NCBI GenBank assembly: GCA_964583605.1
Contig: CAZOWL010000009.1
Location: 1 to 63,232 of the forward strand
From: CAZOWL01 sp964583605
GTDB taxonomy: Bacteria > Pseudomonadota > Gammaproteobacteria > Chromatiales > Chromatiaceae
DNA: 63,232 nucleotides
Direction: 5' to 3'
Below are positions 1 through 12,922 of this stretch, in pieces. The first letter of the stretch is position 1. Each line of letters opens with the position of its first letter. The notes below the pieces were generated by a model. The model worked only from the letters and a program-made list of their open reading frames with translations. It was not told the DNA's origin and searched no databases. The position numbers were made by a program, and so were the translations under genes.

Positions 1-90
1 CGGCTTCCGGCACGGGATCGGTCTGCCCTTTTACTCCGGATCTTTCATAGTAAGGCGATGGAGCCCCGGCGAGTGCCAGCAAGCGTCCGC

Positions 91-648
91 CTATGGCAAG
101 AGGTCGTTCACCTGGATAGCACAGTCGGTTGCGGTCAGCGGTGTCACCTGGTCCCCTGGGCCGAGTAGCCGTCGATCCCGGTAACCCTGCGCACCGGCAC
201 CGCGGTGAACCTCCAGCACCCGGTCGCGTAGGTTGAGGATCCAGTACTCGGCGATGCCGTTGCGTGCGTAAGCGGTCGCCTTGCTGGTCTGATCGTAGCC
301 AAGGCTGGTATCGGCTACCTCGACGATCAGCAGCGCGGAGCGCGGGTGCGTGCTCACATAGTCGCGACGCTGTCCAGGCACCACCGCCACGTCCGGCTCG
401 GGCTCGGACCGGTCATCAAGCGCCAGCGGCTTCTGCCCCCGAATGTGACAGCCGTCCCTGAGGCAGTGGCGCAGCGCGTCCTCGACCAGGCCAACCGCCG
501 TGGCGTGTGCGCTCTTCTGGGGACTCATGTCGATGATCTCTCCATCGAGAAGCTCGACCCGGGAATCCGGCGCGAAACCGCCTGCATCGACGATGCGCTC
601 GTACTCGGTGCGTGACCAAGAATGGATAGGGCGAGCCGCTATGCTCAT
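91..648 (-). CDS. Uma2-family (DUF820) putative endonuclease
   Basis: This 185-residue protein has the Uma2/DUF820 pattern of the PD-(D/E)XK nuclease superfamily. An RVELLDGEI segment lies near residue 29, EPEPDVAVV near residue 84, and LIVEVADTSLGYDQTSKATAY near residue 107, followed by the GIAEYWILNL strand. The Asp in the PDV segment and the E-V-(x)n-K arrangement correspond to the predicted metal-binding core. The length matches the family norm (about 180-200). Members are abundant in cyanobacteria and purple sulfur bacteria and are often linked to mobile DNA, but the biological role is not established. It points away from the his cluster, and a decayed second Uma2 copy lies on its upstream side. 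Confidence 0.88.
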   Translation of the reverse strand: MSIAARPIHSWSRTEYERIVDAGGFAPDSRVELLDGEIIDMSPQKSAHATAVGLVEDALRHCLRDGCHIRGQKPLALDDRSEPEPDVAVVPGQRRDYVSTHPRSALLIVEVADTSLGYDQTSKATAYARNGIAEYWILNLRDRVLEVHRGAGAQGYRDRRLLGPGDQVTPLTATDCAIQVNDLLP

Positions 649-841
649 GCCGTCGACTCCTTTGCAGGGGGCAGGACGCCTCGAGGGGTTACCGGATTCG
701 TTGCGGGGCGAGATGTTCCCGCGAGAACGGGGCGACCCATTGCCATGCCGTCATTTCACCATGACGACCGCGCAAAGGCGACACTTGCGGACCCTGACCG
801 TCCCGACGGCTCGTTCCGGCGAGCTCTACCCCCGCTACAGC

Positions 842-982
842 CTGGCCTATTCTTGGCGTGTCGATCCGAAGCATCGCACCCTGGAGGCCTTCGCACTCAA
901 CGACGGGGAATGGTGCTTGCCCGCCGAGAGCTTCTCTTCTATCTGCTCGTCCAACGTGTGCAGGAGGTCAGTTGCGCCTTAG
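842..982 (+). pseudogene. C-terminal remnant of a second Uma2-family gene
   Basis: In the + frame the DNA encodes SWRVDPKHRTLEAFALNDG and then EW, ending at a TAG at 980-982. This closely resembles the Uma2 C-terminal strand pair usually written as YW-(I/V)-VDP-x-x-(R)-T-L-E-(V/A)-F-x-L-x-DG-x-(W/Y). The upstream part of the same frame does not look like Uma2 (no DGE or EPD segments), so only the tail survives. It is on the opposite strand from the intact Uma2 gene at 91-648. I read it as a decayed copy. It could also be a chance match, but the run of family-specific positions makes that unlikely. Confidence 0.55.
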
Positions 983-1004
983 GACCGCGAGCGTGACAGC
1001 GCGC

Positions 1005-1034
1005 TTGCGGTTTGGTCCCTATGTTGGTTCTAAT
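1005..1034 (+). promoter_or_regulatory. Candidate sigma70-type promoter for hisBAIE
   Basis: TTGCGG (1005-1010) and TCTAAT (1029-1034) are separated by 18 bases and lie about 45 bases before the hisB start codon. Both hexamers match the consensus only partly, so this is a candidate based on position and spacing. Confidence 0.3.
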
Positions 1035-1078
1035 GATGTATTCGCTCACCAAGGCGCGGCATTGGACCGCGGAGCCGG

Positions 1079-1687
1079 ATGTCTTCCCAGAGCGCTAGCC
1101 ATCGAACTGCCGAGATCGCGCGTCAGACCCTTGAGACGCGGATCCGTGTCGCAATCGACCTCGATGGCACGGGGCGCTCGAGCTTCCGGACCGGCGTGCC
1201 TTTCCTCGAGCACATGCTCGCGCAAGTGGCGCGCCACGGGATGGTGGACCTCGATATCGAGGCCGACGGCGATCTGCATATCGATGCCCACCACACGGTC
1301 GAGGACCTCGGGATCACGCTCGGCCAGGCCTTGGCGCAGGCCCTCGGCGAGAAGCAGGGGATCCGCCGTTATGGCCACGCCTATGTCCCGTTGGACGAGG
1401 CCCTGTCGCGGGTCGTGATCGATCTGTCGGGGCGGCCGGGCTTGGTCTTCTCTGTCAATTTCGTGCGGGCACAGATCGGTACCTTCGACGTGGATCTGTT
1501 CCGCGAGTTCTTTCAGGGGCTAGTCAATCATGCCGCGATCACGCTGCACCTCGACAATCTCCGCGGCGAGAATGCCCATCACCAGGCCGAGACACTCTTC
1601 AAGGCCTTCGGCCGCGCCTTGCGGATGGCCGTCGAGCCGGATGCGCGCATGGCCGGCCTGACCCCCTCGACCAAGGGCAAGCTCTGA
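1079..1687 (+). CDS. hisB: Imidazoleglycerol-phosphate dehydratase
   Basis: HisB dehydrates imidazole glycerol phosphate to imidazole acetol phosphate in histidine synthesis. The 202-residue product is the monofunctional form, without the N-terminal phosphatase domain seen in enteric HisB. The Mn-binding and family motifs are all present: FLEHM, DAHHTVEDLG, GENAHHQAE and the C-terminal PSTKG. A GGAG sequence sits just ahead of the ATG. It heads a same-strand cluster with hisA 27 bases downstream. The gene hisH, which usually follows hisB in gammaproteobacteria, is not here. Confidence 0.97.
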   Translation: MSSQSASHRTAEIARQTLETRIRVAIDLDGTGRSSFRTGVPFLEHMLAQVARHGMVDLDIEADGDLHIDAHHTVEDLGITLGQALAQALGEKQGIRRYGHAYVPLDEALSRVVIDLSGRPGLVFSVNFVRAQIGTFDVDLFREFFQGLVNHAAITLHLDNLRGENAHHQAETLFKAFGRALRMAVEPDARMAGLTPSTKGKL

Positions 1688-1714
1688 GCTCTTGGAGCGC
1701 CAAGGAGTCCCTGC

Positions 1715-2461
1715 ATGCTCTTGATCCCGGCGATTGACCTGAAGGACGGGCGCTGCGTGCGGCTGCGTCAGGGTCGTATGGACGACGAGACCGTCTTCTC
1801 CGATGACCCGGCCGAGATGGCCGCGCGCTGGGTGGCCGACGGTGCGCGGCGTCTGCATCTGGTCGATCTGAACGGCGCCTTTGCCGGCGAGCCGGTGAAC
1901 GGTGCGGCGATCCGAGCGATCGCTGCAGCCCACCCGAGTCTACCCATCCAGGTCGGCGGCGGGATCCGCGATGAGGCGACGATCGAGGCCTACCTCGACG
2001 CCGGAGTGCGCTATTGCATCATCGGCACTCAGGCCGTGCGTGAGCCGGCGTTCGTGAATCGCGCCTGCCGCCGTTTCCCTGGCCACATCCTTGTCGGGCT
2101 GGATGCGCGGGATGGATGGCTCGCCGTGCAGGGCTGGGCCGAGATCACGGACCTTCGGGTCGCCGATCTCGCTCGCCGTTTCGAGGGCGACGGTGTCGCG
2201 GCCGTGATCTACACGGATATCGGTCGGGATGGGATGTTGAGCGGTCCGAACCTTGCTGCAACCAAGGATTTGGCGGCGGCGATTCGGATCCCGGTGATTG
2301 CCTCCGGGGGCGTCAGGGATCTGGAGGATGTTCGGGCGTTGGCGGAAGCCGCGCTGGGCACCGGGATCGCCGGTGCGATTACCGGGCGTGCCATCTATGA
2401 GGGGACGCTCGACCTGGGGGCGGGCCAGCGGCTCGCCGACACGATTGGGGAGAGAGAATGA
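1715..2461 (+). CDS. hisA: ProFAR isomerase (HisA)
   Basis: HisA performs the Amadori rearrangement of ProFAR to PRFAR on a TIM barrel. The 248-residue protein starts with LIPAIDLKDG, carrying the catalytic Asp. It has the half-barrel phosphate sites VGGGIRD and ASGGVRD, and the second acid lies in the YTDIGRDG strand. These features separate it from HisF, which starts with a KRIIPCLD-type segment. An AAGGAG ribosome site lies 7 bases before the ATG. Its stop codon overlaps the hisI start (ATGA at 2458-2461), so there is no room for the hisF gene that normally lies between hisA and hisI. Confidence 0.96.
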   Translation: MLLIPAIDLKDGRCVRLRQGRMDDETVFSDDPAEMAARWVADGARRLHLVDLNGAFAGEPVNGAAIRAIAAAHPSLPIQVGGGIRDEATIEAYLDAGVRYCIIGTQAVREPAFVNRACRRFPGHILVGLDARDGWLAVQGWAEITDLRVADLARRFEGDGVAAVIYTDIGRDGMLSGPNLAATKDLAAAIRIPVIASGGVRDLEDVRALAEAALGTGIAGAITGRAIYEGTLDLGAGQRLADTIGERE

Positions 2462-2853
2462 GCGAGATCTGGCTCGATGCGATCAAGTGGGACAGTCACG
2501 GTCTGGTGCCCGCGATCGCACAGGAGCGCGGCAGCGGCCGGATCCTGATGATGGCCTGGATGAATCGCGAGTCGCTGCGGCTGACGCGCGAGACCAGGCA
2601 CGCCGTCTATTGGTCGCGCTCGCGGGGCCGCCTCTGGCACAAAGGCGAAGAATCGGGGCATCAGCAGGTCGTCCATGCGATTCGTACCGACTGCGATGCG
2701 GACGTCGTCCTCATCGAGGTCGAGCAGAAGGGCGGCATTGCCTGTCACACCGGGCGGCACAGCTGTTTTTATCGGGAGCTCGATGGCGGCGGTGAGTGGG
2801 CGGAGGTTGCCCCGGTTATCAGAGATCCGCAGGACATCTACAGTCGACGCTGA
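2458..2853 (+). CDS. hisI: Phosphoribosyl-AMP cyclohydrolase
   Basis: HisI opens the purine ring of PR-AMP, the third histidine step. The 131-residue protein carries YWSRSRGRLWHKGE, the metal-binding DCDAD, and the zinc-site segment GGIACHTGRHSCF. It is the monofunctional form, and the pyrophosphatase activity is encoded separately by hisE 61 bases downstream. Translation is probably coupled to hisA through the ATGA overlap. Confidence 0.96.
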   Translation: MSEIWLDAIKWDSHGLVPAIAQERGSGRILMMAWMNRESLRLTRETRHAVYWSRSRGRLWHKGEESGHQQVVHAIRTDCDADVVLIEVEQKGGIACHTGRHSCFYRELDGGGEWAEVAPVIRDPQDIYSRR

Positions 2854-2914
2854 TCGAGCCGGTTTTTTCCGTCGTGCGACACTCGCTGCCTGACCGATCG
2901 CCTAGCCCTAGCGC

Positions 2915-3232
2915 ATGAACGACATCCTCGAACGCTTGTCACAAATTCTTGAGGCGCGTAAGACGGCCGATCCGCATTCGTCCTACGTGGCCCGGCTCTA
3001 CGACCAGGGTCTCGACGCCATCTTGAAGAAGATCGGCGAGGAGGCTACAGAGACCGTCATGGCCGCCAAAGACGGACGAACGGACCGCCTCGTCTGTGAG
3101 CTCGCGGATCTCTGGTTTCATTCGCTCGTGCTGCTGGCCCACCAGGGGCTCGGCCCCACGCAAGTGCTCGAAGAGCTGGATCGCCGTTTCGGCCTCTCAG
3201 GGATCGAGGAGAAGGCGCGCCGGTCGGGCTGA
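2915..3232 (+). CDS. hisE: Phosphoribosyl-ATP pyrophosphatase
   Basis: HisE removes pyrophosphate from PR-ATP in the second step of histidine synthesis. The 105-residue all-alpha MazG-like protein has the signature KKIGEEATETVMAAK with clustered acidic metal ligands, followed by ELADLWFHSLVLL. Length is normal for a stand-alone HisE. It closes the his cluster and precedes tatA, an arrangement common in gammaproteobacteria. Confidence 0.95.
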   Translation: MNDILERLSQILEARKTADPHSSYVARLYDQGLDAILKKIGEEATETVMAAKDGRTDRLVCELADLWFHSLVLLAHQGLGPTQVLEELDRRFGLSGIEEKARRSG

Positions 3233-3246
3233 AGCGCAACGCGGTC

Positions 3247-3268
3247 GATGATGACTCTAGTCATCGTC
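3247..3268. repeat. Inverted repeat between hisE and tatA
   Basis: GATGATGAC and GTCATCGTC form a 9-bp stem (one G-T wobble pair) around a TCTA loop, 15 bases after the hisE stop. No T-run follows, so it is not a classic Rho-independent terminator. It could attenuate or stabilise the 3' end of the his transcript, or serve as an operator for tatA. Confidence 0.4.
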
Positions 3269-3423
3269 AGTCCCACTTGATGTATGATCGCCCATCTCCG
3301 GCGGATGCTTGCTGTCGCCTCACCATCGCACGCAGCATCGATGGTCGCATCCGAGCGCACCTCGTCGTACCAATCCACTCCATCTAACAACCTCATCCTC
3401 GACTGGATGATCGGGAGGATTCA

Positions 3424-3699
3424 ATGGGATTCGGTGGCATCAGTATCTGGCAGCTCTTGATCATCCTATTGATCGTGCTGCTCCTGTTTGGCACAAAAAG
3501 ACTGAAAAACATTGGCTCCGACCTAGGAAACGCCGTGAAGGGCTTCCGCGGCGCCTTGTCCGAGGCTGAGAAACGCGATGAAGAGGAGGAGGAGAAGAAG
3601 GCCAAAGACGCGGCCTTGACGATCGAGCAGCGCTCGTCCGAGGGGCCAGGTGCCGACGTCGAGATGGGCAAGGACAAGGACCCGGCCACCAAGGCGTGA
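3424..3699 (+). CDS. tatA: Sec-independent translocase subunit TatA
   Basis: TatA oligomerises to form the Tat pathway conduit for folded proteins. The 91-residue protein has the expected layout: a short periplasmic start, one membrane helix (SIWQLLIILLIVLLLFGTKR), the FGTKRL hinge, an amphipathic helix (NIGSDLGNAVKGFRGAL), and a charged acidic/lysine tail. A GGGAGGA ribosome site precedes the ATG. It is distinguished from TatB by the FG pair at the hinge and its shorter length. It leads tatABC. Confidence 0.95.
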   Translation: MGFGGISIWQLLIILLIVLLLFGTKRLKNIGSDLGNAVKGFRGALSEAEKRDEEEEEKKAKDAALTIEQRSSEGPGADVEMGKDKDPATKA

Positions 3700-3749
3700 C
3701 CGATTCAGAAGGCTAAGCGTGTCACCTGCGATGGCTTCAGGGCGCCTGT

Positions 3750-4091
3750 ATGTTCGACATTGGCTTTCTCGAGGTTCTGGTTATCGGTGTCGTTGCGCTG
3801 ATCGTGATCGGTCCGGAGCGTTTGCCCCGCGTCGCACGGACCGCCGGCATGTGGGTCGGCCGAGCAAGGCGGGCGTTCGCCAACGTCAAAGAGGAGATCG
3901 ACCGTGAGCTGCGGGCCGAGGAGCTCAAGGAGATCCTGCGCAAGCAGGCTGAGAGCAAGCCGTTGGAGCGCATTCTGGATGTGCCCCAGAAGAAGCCACG
4001 ACAGACGCCGACTTCCGCGGAGTCGAGCGAACGCGGCGCCGACGAGGGCTCATCGGCTGCGCCGACAGAGCCGAGCGACCAACGCCGGTGA
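3750..4091 (+). CDS. tatB: Sec-independent translocase subunit TatB
   Basis: TatB forms the twin-arginine signal receptor with TatC. The 113-residue protein begins MFDIGFLEVLVIGVVALIVIGP with the Glu in the membrane helix and the GPERLP hinge typical of TatB, followed by a long amphipathic helix and a Pro/Ser/Glu-rich tail. It lies 50 bases after tatA. Its tail is somewhat shorter than that of E. coli TatB (171 residues), which is common outside enterics. Confidence 0.94.
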   Translation: MFDIGFLEVLVIGVVALIVIGPERLPRVARTAGMWVGRARRAFANVKEEIDRELRAEELKEILRKQAESKPLERILDVPQKKPRQTPTSAESSERGADEGSSAAPTEPSDQRR

Positions 4092-4206
4092 CGGGCGCGG
4101 CTGCGGGATAGGCGGTGTGCGGTCCGGGAAAACATCGCCGCTTGCGGCGAAGCTAGCGGCGCACAAGCCGACACCCGTCTCCTGATGCTCGCACGATAGA
4201 TCCGCG

Positions 4207-5328
4207 ATGGCTTCGCCTGCGAACCCTAACGACCCTGGGGCGGAACAGCCCTTCATCTCGCATCTGATCGAGCTGCGCGACCGCTTGATCCGGATGGTCG
4301 TGGCCGTTGTGTTGGTGTTCCTGGTGCTATTCCCGTTCGCCAACGAGATCTACACGATGATGGCGGCGCCGATCGTCGCCAAGCTGCCTGAGGGTGCGAC
4401 CATGATCGCCACGCAGGTCGCTTCGCCGTTCTTGACGCCGTTCAAGCTGGCGCTGGTGGTGGCCGTGTTCGTGGCGATGCCCTACCTGCTGTATCAGCTC
4501 TGGGGCTTCGTGGCGCCGGGGCTCTATCAACACGAGAAGCGCCTCGCCGTGCCGCTGCTCGCGAGCAGCATCGTGCTCTTCTACCTGGGCATGCTGTTCG
4601 CGTACTTCGTCGTCTTCCCGATCGTCTTTGCCTTCTTCTCCTCGGTCACGCCGGATGGCGTGCTGCAGATGCCGGACATTGCCTTCTATCTGGAGTTTGT
4701 CCTGAAGCTCTTCTTCGCGTTTGGTATCGCGTTCGAGATCCCGGTCGCTACGATCCTGCTCGTCGCGATCCAGGCCGTCACGCCCGAGCAGCTGGCCCGG
4801 CAGCGCCCTTATGTCATCGTCGTGGCCTTCGTCGCCGGGATGCTACTGACGCCGCCTGACGTCATCTCCCAAACCCTGCTGGCGATCCCGATGTGGGTGC
4901 TATTCGAGCTGGGTATCATCCTGTCGGGCTTCCTGGTGCGTCAGCGCCCTGTGCTCGCGACAAGCGGCCCGGGTGACGATAGCGATCCCGATGGCGACCC
5001 GCCGCCGGCGAGCCCGCACAGGCCGGATAGGGACCGGGAGCTCGACGTCGGCCGCGAGCTGTCCCCCGGTGATCCCGACGAGCCTGGCCGTTTCGCCCGG
5101 CTCGACGAGGAGGACATGGAGGCCGAGTTCGACGGCCTGGATGCGGCGGACCTGGCTTCTGCCCGCCCCGCCGACCTGGTCTTCAAGCTCAAAGAGATCA
5201 AGAGCCTACGGGATAGCGGCGAAGATATCGGGAGGTTGCGCCACCTCCTCTACGAGGTCTTGAAGGACGGCGACGCCGAGCAGCGCCGCGTCGCTGAGAA
5301 CATTCTTGAAGACCTCGATCGCGCCTGA
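4207..5328 (+). CDS. tatC: Sec-independent translocase subunit TatC, with long C-terminal tail
   Basis: TatC is the six-helix inner-membrane receptor for twin-arginine signals. Residues 1-248 are a complete TatC core, with FISHLIELRDRL at the N terminus and PGLYQHEK carrying the conserved signal-binding Glu. It ends with the last helix near residue 243. The remaining ~125 residues are extra. They comprise a Pro/Asp/Arg-rich linker (about 250-300) and a predicted helical acidic segment ending KDGDAEQRRVAENILEDLDR. A typical TatC is about 250-260 residues. The tail should be cytoplasmic. There is no frameshift and the frame is uninterrupted. Confidence 0.94.
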   Translation: MASPANPNDPGAEQPFISHLIELRDRLIRMVVAVVLVFLVLFPFANEIYTMMAAPIVAKLPEGATMIATQVASPFLTPFKLALVVAVFVAMPYLLYQLWGFVAPGLYQHEKRLAVPLLASSIVLFYLGMLFAYFVVFPIVFAFFSSVTPDGVLQMPDIAFYLEFVLKLFFAFGIAFEIPVATILLVAIQAVTPEQLARQRPYVIVVAFVAGMLLTPPDVISQTLLAIPMWVLFELGIILSGFLVRQRPVLATSGPGDDSDPDGDPPPASPHRPDRDRELDVGRELSPGDPDEPGRFARLDEEDMEAEFDGLDAADLASARPADLVFKLKEIKSLRDSGEDIGRLRHLLYEVLKDGDAEQRRVAENILEDLDRA

Positions 5329-5394
5329 ATAAGGCTGCCACCTGGTGCAGTAGCCTGGTAGGGTACCGAGACTACCTAGAGGTTGAACCGCCCG

Positions 5395-6853
5395 TCACCG
5401 CGGCAGCTCGGAGGTCTCGATCAGCCACTCGTCGACGGCACGAGCGCATTGGCGGCCCTCGCGGATCGCCCAGACGACGAGCGATTGACCGCGGCGCATA
5501 TCGCCGGCGGCAAATACACCCGAGACCGAGGTGTGGTAGGCATCGCGCCCGTCGGTCGCTGCGCGGATATTGCCTCGTGGATCAAGCTCTAGGCCGGCGG
5601 AGTCGCGCAGATCGGCGATCAGGCCTTCGTGCACGGGATGGACGAAGCCCATTGCGAGCAGGACCAGGTCCGCCTTGAGCTCCCGCTCGCTGCCAGGGAT
5701 CTCGCTCATCTGCCAGCGGCCATCTGCGCCCCTATCCCAGCGGACTTGCACATAGCGCACGGCCCGGACGCGACCGGCAGCGTCGCCGATAAACGCCTTG
5801 GTCGCGATGTTCCACATCCGCTCGCAGCCCTCTTCCTGGGAGCTTGAGGTGCGCATCCGGTTCGGCCAGTCCGGCCAGGTCAGCGCCTTGTTCTCCTTCT
5901 CGGGCGGGCGGTCCAGGATCTCGATCTGGGTGATGCTGCGGGCGCCATGGCGGTTCGACGTGCCGATGCAATCCGAGCCCGTGTCGCCGCCGCCGATCAC
6001 TAGCACGTCGCGGCCCTCGGCACTGATGAACTCGTCTTCCGGCACGTAAACACCCTGGACGCGTTTGCTGTTGCGCGTCAGGAAGTCCATTGCGAAGTAG
6101 ATGCCATCGAGCTCGCGTCCGGGGACGGGGAGGTCGCGGGGCTGTTCGGAGCCACCGGCGAGGACGACGGCATCATAGTCTTCGCGCAATTTGCCGATCG
6201 GTAGCTGGACACCAACATGCGTGTTGGTGTGGAACTCCACGCCCTCGGTGCGCATCTGCGCCAGACGGCGGTCGATCAAGCGCTTGGCCAGCTTGAAATC
6301 CGGGATGCCATAGCGCAGCAGGCCACCGATGCGATCCGCCTTCTCGTAGAGGGCCACCTGGTGTCCGGCGCGGGCGAGCTGCTGCGCACAGGCGAGCCCG
6401 GCGGGGCCCGAGCCGACGATGGCAATGCGCTTGCCCGTGCGCCGCTGCGGCACCTGCGGCTTGATCCAGCCCTCGGCCCAGGCCTTGTCGACAATGGCAC
6501 ACTCGATGGTCTTGATCGTTACGGGCACGTCGTCGATGTTGAGCGTGCACGAGGTCTCGCAGGGCGCAGGACAGATCCGCCCAGTGAATTCAGGGAAGTT
6601 GTTCGTCGAATGCAGGACCTCGATCGCCTGCTGCCAATCCTCGCGGTAGACCAGATCATTCCAGTCCGGGATGATGTTGTCGACGGGACACCCCTGATGG
6701 CAGAAGGGGATACCACAGTCCATGCAGCGGGCTGCCTGCTCGCGAAGATCGACCTCCGACAGGGGGACCACGAACTCTTTGTAGTGCACGATACGGTCGG
6801 CGACCGGCGTGTAGTGCCGGTCGCGGCGGTCATACTCCAAGAAACCGGTGGGC

Positions 6854-6861
<8 letters not shown>
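5395..6861 (-). CDS. gltD: Glutamate synthase (NADPH) small subunit
   Basis: GltD passes electrons from NADPH through FAD to the large subunit for glutamate formation from glutamine and 2-oxoglutarate. The N-terminal region has the two 4Fe-4S cysteine sets (CMDCGIPFCHQGCP and CPAPCETSC). It is followed by the FAD-binding GSGPAGLACAQ site, the NADPH-binding GGGDTGSDC site, and the C-terminal FAAGDMRRGQSLVVWAIREG. I chose the ATG at 6861 (MGKPTGFLE, the usual family start), which overlaps gltB by 8 bases. An in-frame ATG at 6870 is possible. It is co-transcribed with gltB and converges with tatC. Confidence 0.96.
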
Positions 6862-11509
<4,648 letters not shown>

Positions 11510-11798
11510 TGCTGACCTCGTAGATACCAGAGGGTGGATCGTTCACGGCAAGGCGCCGAACCCGCGGCCGTTCGGATCATGGCAGACCTTGGTACCCCTA
11601 AGGTCGCGATCCGTGAGCCGTGGCACCGCCTAGCGAGCGGCCTGAAGGATGTCTGTGCTCAGACTGGCCGCGGACGGGCGCGCGGCGCGGCAGGCCCCCG
11701 CACGCATGAACGCGTAAGTTTACAATGATCCTGACACACATGCTACGTTGGGGCCAGTGACGGCCCGACTCGCTGCGTTGGATTGCAATCACTGTCTA

Positions 11799-12908
11799 TC
11801 ACTGACGAACGCGATCAGGATCGCGCGTCGAAGCGAGGGCGAGCGTCTCCCGCAAGACCTCTGGCGGGACGTCACCCGTCACAACGGCCTGACCAATGTC
11901 GTTCAACAAGACGAACCGCTGGCGCCCGCCGAGCACCTTCTTGTCGACTGACATCAAGTCCATCATCTGATCGGCGGACAGGCTCTCGGGCGGAGAAATC
12001 GGTAACCCGGCGGCAGCGACGAGGTGGCGTATCCGGACAACAGCCTGAGTGGCGAGCCGACCGAGACGCGCGGAGAGCTCGGCCGCCAAGACGAGCCCGA
12101 CGCCGACCGCTTCGCCGTGGAGCCAGGTGCCATAGCCGGTGCCCGTCTCGATCGCGTGGCCAAAGGTATGGCCCAGGTTCAGCAGCGCGCGCGGGCCGGC
12201 TTCGTGCTCATCTGCCGCGACGATCTCGGCCTTGTTGCGGCAGGAGCGCGCGATGGCCTCCACCAGGTCACGATGCTGGCGCGCCCGGAGCGCATCGACC
12301 CGCTGCTCGAGCCAATCGAAGAGCTCCCGGTCGCGGATCAGGCCGTACTTGATGACCTCCGCCAATCCCGCGGAGAGCTCGCGGTCTGGTAGCGTGCTCA
12401 GCGTATCGATATCGGCGACGACGGCGCGGGGCTGATGAAAGGCGCCGATCATATTCTTGCCGAGCGGATGGTTGACGCCGGTCTTGCCGCCGACCGACGA
12501 ATCGACCTGGGCTAGCAGCGTCGTCGGGACCTGGATGAAGGCGATCCCACGCTGATAGCAGGCCGCGGCGAAGCCGGCGATGTCGCCGATCACACCGCCG
12601 CCGAGCGCCACGAGCGTGGCATCGCGGGCGAATCGGTGGGTTATCAACGCATCGAAGATGCGGTTGCAGACATCGAGGGTCTTGTAGCGCTCACCGTCGG
12701 GAAGGATCAGGGTCGCGACCTGCAGGCCCGCAAGGGCCTCCTCCACCATGTGGAGGTACAGGGGGGCGATCGTCTCGTTGGTGATGATCAGGACCTGCGA
12801 GCCAGCAAGGTAAGGCCGGTATGAGCTCGGCTCCGAGATCAGTCCGGGGCCGATGCTGATCGGATAGGATCGAGACCCAAGCGCGACCCGGATGCTCTCA
12901 TGGCACAT
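11799..12908 (-). CDS. aroB: 3-Dehydroquinate synthase
   Basis: AroB converts DAHP to 3-dehydroquinate using NAD and zinc, the second shikimate step. The 369-residue protein has the NAD-binding GGGVIGDIAGFAA, the substrate segment PTTLLAQVDSSVGGKTGVN, KNMIGAFHQP, and the zinc histidines in NLGHTFGHAIE and WLHGEAV. It lies 14 bases downstream of aroK on the same strand, continuing the pilMNOPQ-aroK-aroB order known from many gammaproteobacteria. Confidence 0.97.
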   Translation of the reverse strand: MCHESIRVALGSRSYPISIGPGLISEPSSYRPYLAGSQVLIITNETIAPLYLHMVEEALAGLQVATLILPDGERYKTLDVCNRIFDALITHRFARDATLVALGGGVIGDIAGFAAACYQRGIAFIQVPTTLLAQVDSSVGGKTGVNHPLGKNMIGAFHQPRAVVADIDTLSTLPDRELSAGLAEVIKYGLIRDRELFDWLEQRVDALRARQHRDLVEAIARSCRNKAEIVAADEHEAGPRALLNLGHTFGHAIETGTGYGTWLHGEAVGVGLVLAAELSARLGRLATQAVVRIRHLVAAAGLPISPPESLSADQMMDLMSVDKKVLGGRQRFVLLNDIGQAVVTGDVPPEVLRETLALASTRDPDRVRQ

Positions 12909-12922
12909 GGGTGTCGGGCCGG

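Larger units (their letters stand above)
649..1078. other. Intergenic region with Uma2 remnant and hisB upstream DNA
   Basis: This 430-base gap between the Uma2 gene and hisB holds the Uma2 tail remnant and a weak promoter candidate. Longer open frames here have no recognisable protein content and are antisense or out-of-frame readings of the two flanking genes. Confidence 0.5.

Noticed and set aside
5329..5394. Terminator between convergent tatC and gltD
   Set aside because: Only a 5-bp stem (GGTAG/CTACC) without a T-run is present, too weak to call.
11534..11728. Small + strand ORF between gltB and aroB
   Set aside because: No ribosome site, no domain, and an Arg/Gly/Ala-rich composition. 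The gap is better read as the gltB promoter region.
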